Shown in pieces: positions 60,171-64,000 of a stretch of 64,000 nt of DNA. Numbering within the stretch: the first letter of the stretch is position 1; every line of letters starts with the position of its first letter. Both the position numbers and the translations under genes were made by a program. The DNA is taken from positions 1 to 64,000 of the forward strand of contig NZ_BMOQ01000008.1 of the NCBI RefSeq assembly GCF_014647155.1, read 5' to 3'. The notes beneath the pieces were generated by a model. The model did not search any database and was not told the DNA's origin. It saw only the letters and a program-made list of their open reading frames with translations. The DNA is from Halarchaeum nitratireducens (lineage in GTDB: Archaea > Halobacteriota > Halobacteria > Halobacteriales > Halobacteriaceae).

Positions 60171-60540
60171 GTGCCCTCCTGCATATACTGGTAAGTCAGG
60201 CCAACGTCCTCGAGGAGCTCTTCGATAATCTCCCAGAGAATCAGAGAGGGGGTCTCGTGTTCAAAGGTAATGCCCTAGCAGTCCTAATGCCCCAGCGGTC
60301 CTCTTCGTCGGCGGCCGAGTACTGGAAGTGCGTTCGCCCGAGATTGGGGTAGTCCTGATCCTGGTGCCAGCCAGCGTGAAAGCCGGTGTTCGGGTCGGTG
60401 TAGTTGATTAGGAACCAATCGTGTCGATCCTGACGGTACCACCTGACCGCCAGCACCAATAGTTCAGGCCCCGTTGATGGGCCAAGGCGGGTTAGTAGAT
60501 GGGATCGCTCCCGTAGAGCGCGTACGCCGAGCTGGTCTGT
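60167..60540 (-). pseudogene. DUF7718-like gene with 17-bp insertion
   Basis: LAVRWYRQDRHDWFLINYTD, PNTGFHAGWHQDQDYPNLGR, THFQYSAADEEDRWG is followed by a 17-bp insertion flanked by TAATGCCC repeats (60268, 60285). Without it the frame would read GITFEHETPSLILWEIIEEL LEDVGLTYQYMQEGT to the stop that overlaps the next ATG. The N-terminus is missing. Confidence 0.55.
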
Positions 60541-60663
60541 GCTATAGTAAAATCCAGAACCCTTTGCAGTGGCGGCCGCTAGAGACTGGTGTATGCGCTG
60601 GTTCTCGAAGATCCAGCGAGGGAAGTGTGTAGATACTTCTGGTGATTACTATAGCTAACTGGC

Positions 60664-61270
60664 ACTGTCTAGGTCTGCACCTCCTGCGCTGGCGTCTTTC
60701 CATTGGGAGCTTGATGCGGTCTTTGGCGGTTGTAATAATGTATGAATTGTTCAAGTCACTCGCGTGCGCTCGATCGACTGCCCACCCACGAGTGGTGGAA
60801 GCGGTCGATACGCATCTTGAGGGTGTGGACCCACGTTTCGATATGGTTCCAGTCGGTATAGTCGAGATGACCGCTCAACCCTAATCGAGAGAGGGCAGTC
60901 CGATAGCCATCAACGAGGAACTCGGTACCCGCGAGATCGTGTTTTTGCTGGAGCCGGTGAAGAAACGCAGCTGCTGGATCAGTGCTATGCCGTCCAAATA
61001 ACGTGACGTCAAGAATCAACATAGAATCAAGATCAATTGCAGCGTACAAGCAAGACTGTTCGCCGTTAATTCGGACAGCGGTTTCGTCGACAGCGACCCG
61101 CGACGGCGACGCCGTCGGCGGGTCGCGTTCGTTGTCAGCCAGCCGATGTACCCAGTTCCAGACCGCTCCATGCGATCGATCAACGCCGAGTGCGTCCAGA
61201 GTCGTTGTTGTCTCGCGGAGCGAACACCCAGCTTTATGGAGGCGGACGGCGACGACCTCGGCCCACCCGG
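60664..61270 (-). mobile_element. IS6-family element, truncated by the CRISPR array
   Basis: ACTGTCTAG at 60664 is one terminal repeat. The transposase reads WAEVVAVRLHKAGCSLRETT, DALGVDRSHGAVWNWVHRLA, VAVDETAVRINGEQSCLYAA (first Asp), LDVTLFGRHSTDPAAAFL, GTEFLVDGYRTALSRLGL (second Asp), IETWVHTLKMRIDRF (Glu). At 60755 a TGA replaces a Trp, after which LEQFIHYYNRQRPHQ continues. The N-terminus and other end are missing: the leader-distal CRISPR repeat begins where they should be. Confidence 0.75.
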
Positions 61271-63212
61271 CCTTCAACCGCACTAGCGTTCGTCTGAAAC
61301 CGCGAGTACCAGCCCGTCTGGCGCGACGACGCGGTGCTTCAACCGCACTAGCGTTCGTCTGAAACCAGCGGGTCGGGTGGACGGCAGATCGCGGAGGTCT
61401 ACGGGCTTCAACCGCACTAGCGTTCGTCTGAAACCCTCCCTCCGGTCGGGACTGACGCGGCGGGTGGTCGCTTCAACCGCACTAGCGTTCGTCTGAAACG
61501 ACCTCGGCGTCGTCTTCATCCCGTCACTCTCACTCACGCTTCAACCGCACTAGCGTTCGTCTGAAACCACGCCGATCCCCTCACTGTTCCAGCGTGGATG
61601 CAGCTTCAACCGCACTAGCGTTCGTCTGAAACCTGGCCCCACGTCCGACGGAGATCGTGCGGCGTCACGCTTCAACCGCACTAGCGTTCGTCTGAAACAC
61701 GGCGCGACGTGGCAGCTCCTCCCAGTGCAGGACGCTTCAACCGCACTAGCGTTCGTCTGAAACTCGACCCACTGCTTGGGGTGACCGTCTCTGTTGTTTC
61801 GCTTCAACCGCACTAGCGTTCGTCTGAAACGATCCGGTCGCAGACGAGCGGACCAACGCGTTTCCGGGCGCTTCAACCGCACTAGCGTTCGTCTGAAACG
61901 CTCATCGACGTGACGACGCGGACCCTCCGGCGGTGGGTCGCTTCAACCGCACTAGCGTTCGTCTGAAACTGGGGGTTATCTTCGCACTTATCTACGGTGC
62001 GATAGCTTCAACCGCACTAGCGTTCGTCTGAAACCACGCTTTCGGACACTTCAGGTCCATCGACGCCGGCTTCAACCGCACTAGCGTTCGTCTGAAACCA
62101 TCGACCGGTCACCGATCCGGCCGAGGAGGATGTAGGCTTCAACCGCACTAGCGTTCGTCTGAAACAGTGTGACGCGACTCCGACGTAGTGCGGCTCGACG
62201 TCGCTTCAACCGCACTAGCGTTCGTCTGAAACCTCGCGCTCCAGGTAGTGATCCTCGCGGTCGGGGCCGGGCTTCAACCGCACTAGCGTTCGTCTGAAAC
62301 CCGAATCTCGGGCTCGTAGCCGCTCACGTCCTTATGGCTTCAACCGCACTAGCGTTCGTCTGAAACTCGCTCGACGGGACCAACTGCGCGCTCGCACGCA
62401 GGCTTCAACCGCACTAGCGTTCGTCTGAAACTCCTCTGGGTCGCGGCACGCCTTCACGCCCCGGTTCGCTTCAACCGCACTAGCGTTCGTCTGAAACACT
62501 CCTCGGCCGTAGTCGCAGGGGGGTGGGCTGGAGCTTCAACCGCACTAGCGTTCGTCTGAAACCCGTCGTCGCCGGAGCCCACGCCAATGCCGATCGTGCT
62601 TCAACCGCACTAGCGTTCGTCTGAAACCCTGTCTCGGCGGCTTCGAGCTTATCGTCGGTCGAGCTTCAACCGCACTAGCGTTCGTCTGAAACTAGTGAGG
62701 TCGCTCGCGCCGTCGACACCTTTCAGTCCGCTTCAACCGCACTAGCGTTCGTCTGAAACGGTGGAGCCGCCGCCTATCGCGTCGGAAAGAGGGTGCTTCA
62801 ACCGCACTAGCGTTCGTCTGAAACCCTTTGACGATGCCGGCGACGGAGTCGGTGACGAGCTTCAACCGCACTAGCGTTCGTCTGAAACTATCTCGCCCGA
62901 TATGGACCATCGCCCCCAAGAAGCTTCAACCGCACTAGCGTTCGTCTGAAACACTCGACCCCCCGCGATCCGGTCGCGGACGAGCGGCTTCAACCGCACT
63001 AGCGTTCGTCTGAAACCGGTATCCTCGCTCGGTGATTCGATGACCGAAACTGCTTCAACCGCACTAGCGTTCGTCTGAAACCGCGTCTATTCGACGACCG
63101 CCGACGCGGACGGAGAGCTTCAACCGCACTAGCGTTCGTCTGAAACGAGATGGTTCGGTTCGTCCCGGCGCGAGAGCTAGACGCTTCAACCGCACTAGCG
63201 TTCGTCTGAAAC
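61271..63212 (-). CRISPR. CRISPR array, 30 repeats, type I-B-like
   Basis: A 30-bp repeat (transcribed strand begins GTTTCAGACGAACG and ends GGTTGAAGC) occurs 30 times with 29 spacers of 34-40 bp. The repeats are identical except the leader-distal one (61271-61300), whose last base differs (ends GAAGG rather than GAAGC). The orientation follows from cas1-cas2 and the leader on the 63213+ side. The ending TTGAAGC is the 5' handle of haloarchaeal type I-B crRNAs. Two spacers overlap in sequence (see findings). Confidence 0.97.
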
Positions 63213-63313
63213 CATCCCCTATTTGCCGTAGGCATCCTATCTTTTGCCCGTTGTCGTAAAGAAGCTACCATCGCTCCTTAATCCACCTCAGAACCCCGGG
63301 GGGTCGATGGATA
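63213..63313 (-). promoter_or_regulatory. CRISPR leader
   Basis: 101 bp between cas2 and the first repeat, AT-richer than the spacers (CTTCTTTACGAC, AAAAGATAGG on the transcribed strand). New spacers would be added here. Confidence 0.7.
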
Positions 63314-63574
63314 CTATAGGAATTTCGCGTCCGCTGCGGGGTCGTCGCCAAACGTGGATCGATTGACGTACGTCTCAGAGGCGAATTTATAGATGATCGC
63401 GGATTCCCCGGGTTCGAGCAGCGCGTCGACTTCGGCTTCAAACTGCGCTAAATCTCCTTCCGTGATCTCGCCTTCGAGCACCGAGTTTTGGACGTGGATG
63501 AGGTAGCGGCGGCCCAGTTTGAGGAGCTTACGGGTGCGATCGGCAGCGACGTCGTAGACGAACACGACGTACAT
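63314..63574 (-). CDS. cas2: CRISPR-associated endonuclease Cas2
   Basis: 86 aa. MYVVFVYDVAADRTRKLLKL has the family Asp (YDV), LIHVQNSVLEGEITEGDLAQ the ferredoxin-fold NSVxEGE motif of Cas2, ending RSTFGDDPAADAKFL. It forms the spacer-integration complex with Cas1, whose gene ends at the base next to this start. Confidence 0.95.
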   Translation of the reverse strand: MYVVFVYDVAADRTRKLLKLGRRYLIHVQNSVLEGEITEGDLAQFEAEVDALLEPGESAIIYKFASETYVNRSTFGDDPAADAKFL

Positions 63575-64000
63575 TTACCACCACCTCTCGAACGGATCGT
63601 AGTTCTCACCAGTCAGGAGGTGTTTCTTCAGTTTGTACGCCTCAATCTGGAGTAGATACTGGTAGCTAACGGATCGGCCGAGTTTCTCGTGGTCTTTGGT
63701 TCGAGCGAGCGTATCCTCAAACGCACGTGTGTACGTCTCTCGTCCGTCGTCGGTGAGGAGGACGGCGCCGACGTCCTCTCGGAAGTCGTCGCTGGAGAGC
63801 TGTCGTTGATTGAGTAACCGGAAGGTGACGCGGTCGGAGATGACGGGCTTGAACAGGTCGGCGATGTCGTACGCGAGCGAGAACCGACGCTCCCCGGGCT
63901 CGTGGAGATAGCTCACGGTCGGATCGAGTGCGGTCTTGCGTATCGCCGAGATGCAACTGGTGTAAACGAGTGAGTTGCCGTAGGAGAGAAGACTGTTCAC
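63575..64000 (-). CDS. cas1: CRISPR-associated Cas1, C-terminal part
   Basis: The window holds the last 141 codons: MNSLLSYGNSLVYTSCISAI, DPTVSYLHEPGERRFSLAYD (catalytic His and a metal Asp/Glu), IADLFKPVISDRVTFRLLNQ, YQYLLQIEAYKLKKHLLTGE. The frame runs off the edge, so the N-terminal beta domain and the first catalytic Glu are outside. The interference genes, if any, must lie beyond 64000. Confidence 0.95.
   Translation of the reverse strand: MNSLLSYGNSLVYTSCISAIRKTALDPTVSYLHEPGERRFSLAYDIADLFKPVISDRVTFRLLNQRQLSSDDFREDVGAVLLTDDGRETYTRAFEDTLARTKDHEKLGRSVSYQYLLQIEAYKLKKHLLTGENYDPFERWW

Noticed and set aside
39933-61270. TGA read as Trp (code reassignment)
   Set aside because: Two Trp-position TGA codons were noticed, but intact genes here end at TGA and use TGG, so ordinary nonsense mutations explain them.
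1-64000. tRNA, rRNA or other standard RNA genes
   Set aside because: No stretch showed the conserved tRNA or rRNA sequences by eye; a tRNAscan or Rfam search would be needed to be sure.

Overview
The window is haloarchaeal DNA, most likely from a megaplasmid or plasmid-derived chromosomal region. It has high-GC genes with GTC/GAC/CTC/ACG-rich codon use, acidic proteins, a TFB, HTH_10, HalOD1 and FilR1-type regulators, leaderless genes with TATA boxes about 25 nt upstream, and a type I-B-style CRISPR repeat. Plasmid character comes from a ParA operon, orphan transcription factors, many toxin-antitoxin-like pairs, IS6 and IS1341-type (TnpB) elements, and many genes in visible decay.

Layout. 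1-2.6 kb: decayed replication genes (PolB with an internal deletion, a frameshifted primase-polymerase) and a frameshifted Fic gene. 3-13 kb: small unknown genes, a sensor kinase, a GT2 glycosyltransferase, an HTH_10 regulator with AzlCD, an RHH-PIN toxin-antitoxin pair, a 0.6-kb structured GC-rich non-coding block and an RPA-like protein. 13-20.6 kb: an AT-rich island with IS6 remnants, a secreted-protein pair, a TumE/TumA remnant and a broken TnpB. 20.7-32.7 kb: wHTH modules, TFB plus a TFB fragment, HalOD1 protein, deoxyribosyltransferase, Fic, an intact TnpB, and small plasmid genes. 33-35.7 kb: a low-GC locus (membrane protein, methyltransferase, ATP-grasp ligase, and a 36-aa leaderless peptide gene between the last two). 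36-45.8 kb: small accessory genes and at least four more toxin-antitoxin-like pairs, with transporter fragments between 37-bp direct repeats. 45.9-47.3 kb: ParA and partner. 48.8-53.9 kb: an iron-box-controlled siderophore uptake cluster followed by a FetAB-like exporter. 56.3-59.7 kb: nrdR-nrdB-nrdA. 60.6-64 kb: an IS6 remnant fused to the leader-distal end of a 30-repeat CRISPR array, then leader, cas2 and the 3' part of cas1, all transcribed from the minus strand.

The most unusual signal is a family of eight dispersed inverted repeats, TTAACCAACA-N20-22-TGTTGGTTAA. Their arms lie 30-32 bp apart (about three helical turns). Most sit just after one accessory gene and 51-88 nt before the next start codon (72-73 nt at three loci), and three are followed by a C/G-rich hairpin leader. 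A second set of the same hairpin leaders occurs without the inverted repeat. Together they look like a shared control module for small plasmid genes.

No tRNA or rRNA gene was recognised. Assignments are from reading the translations and motifs; no database search was possible.
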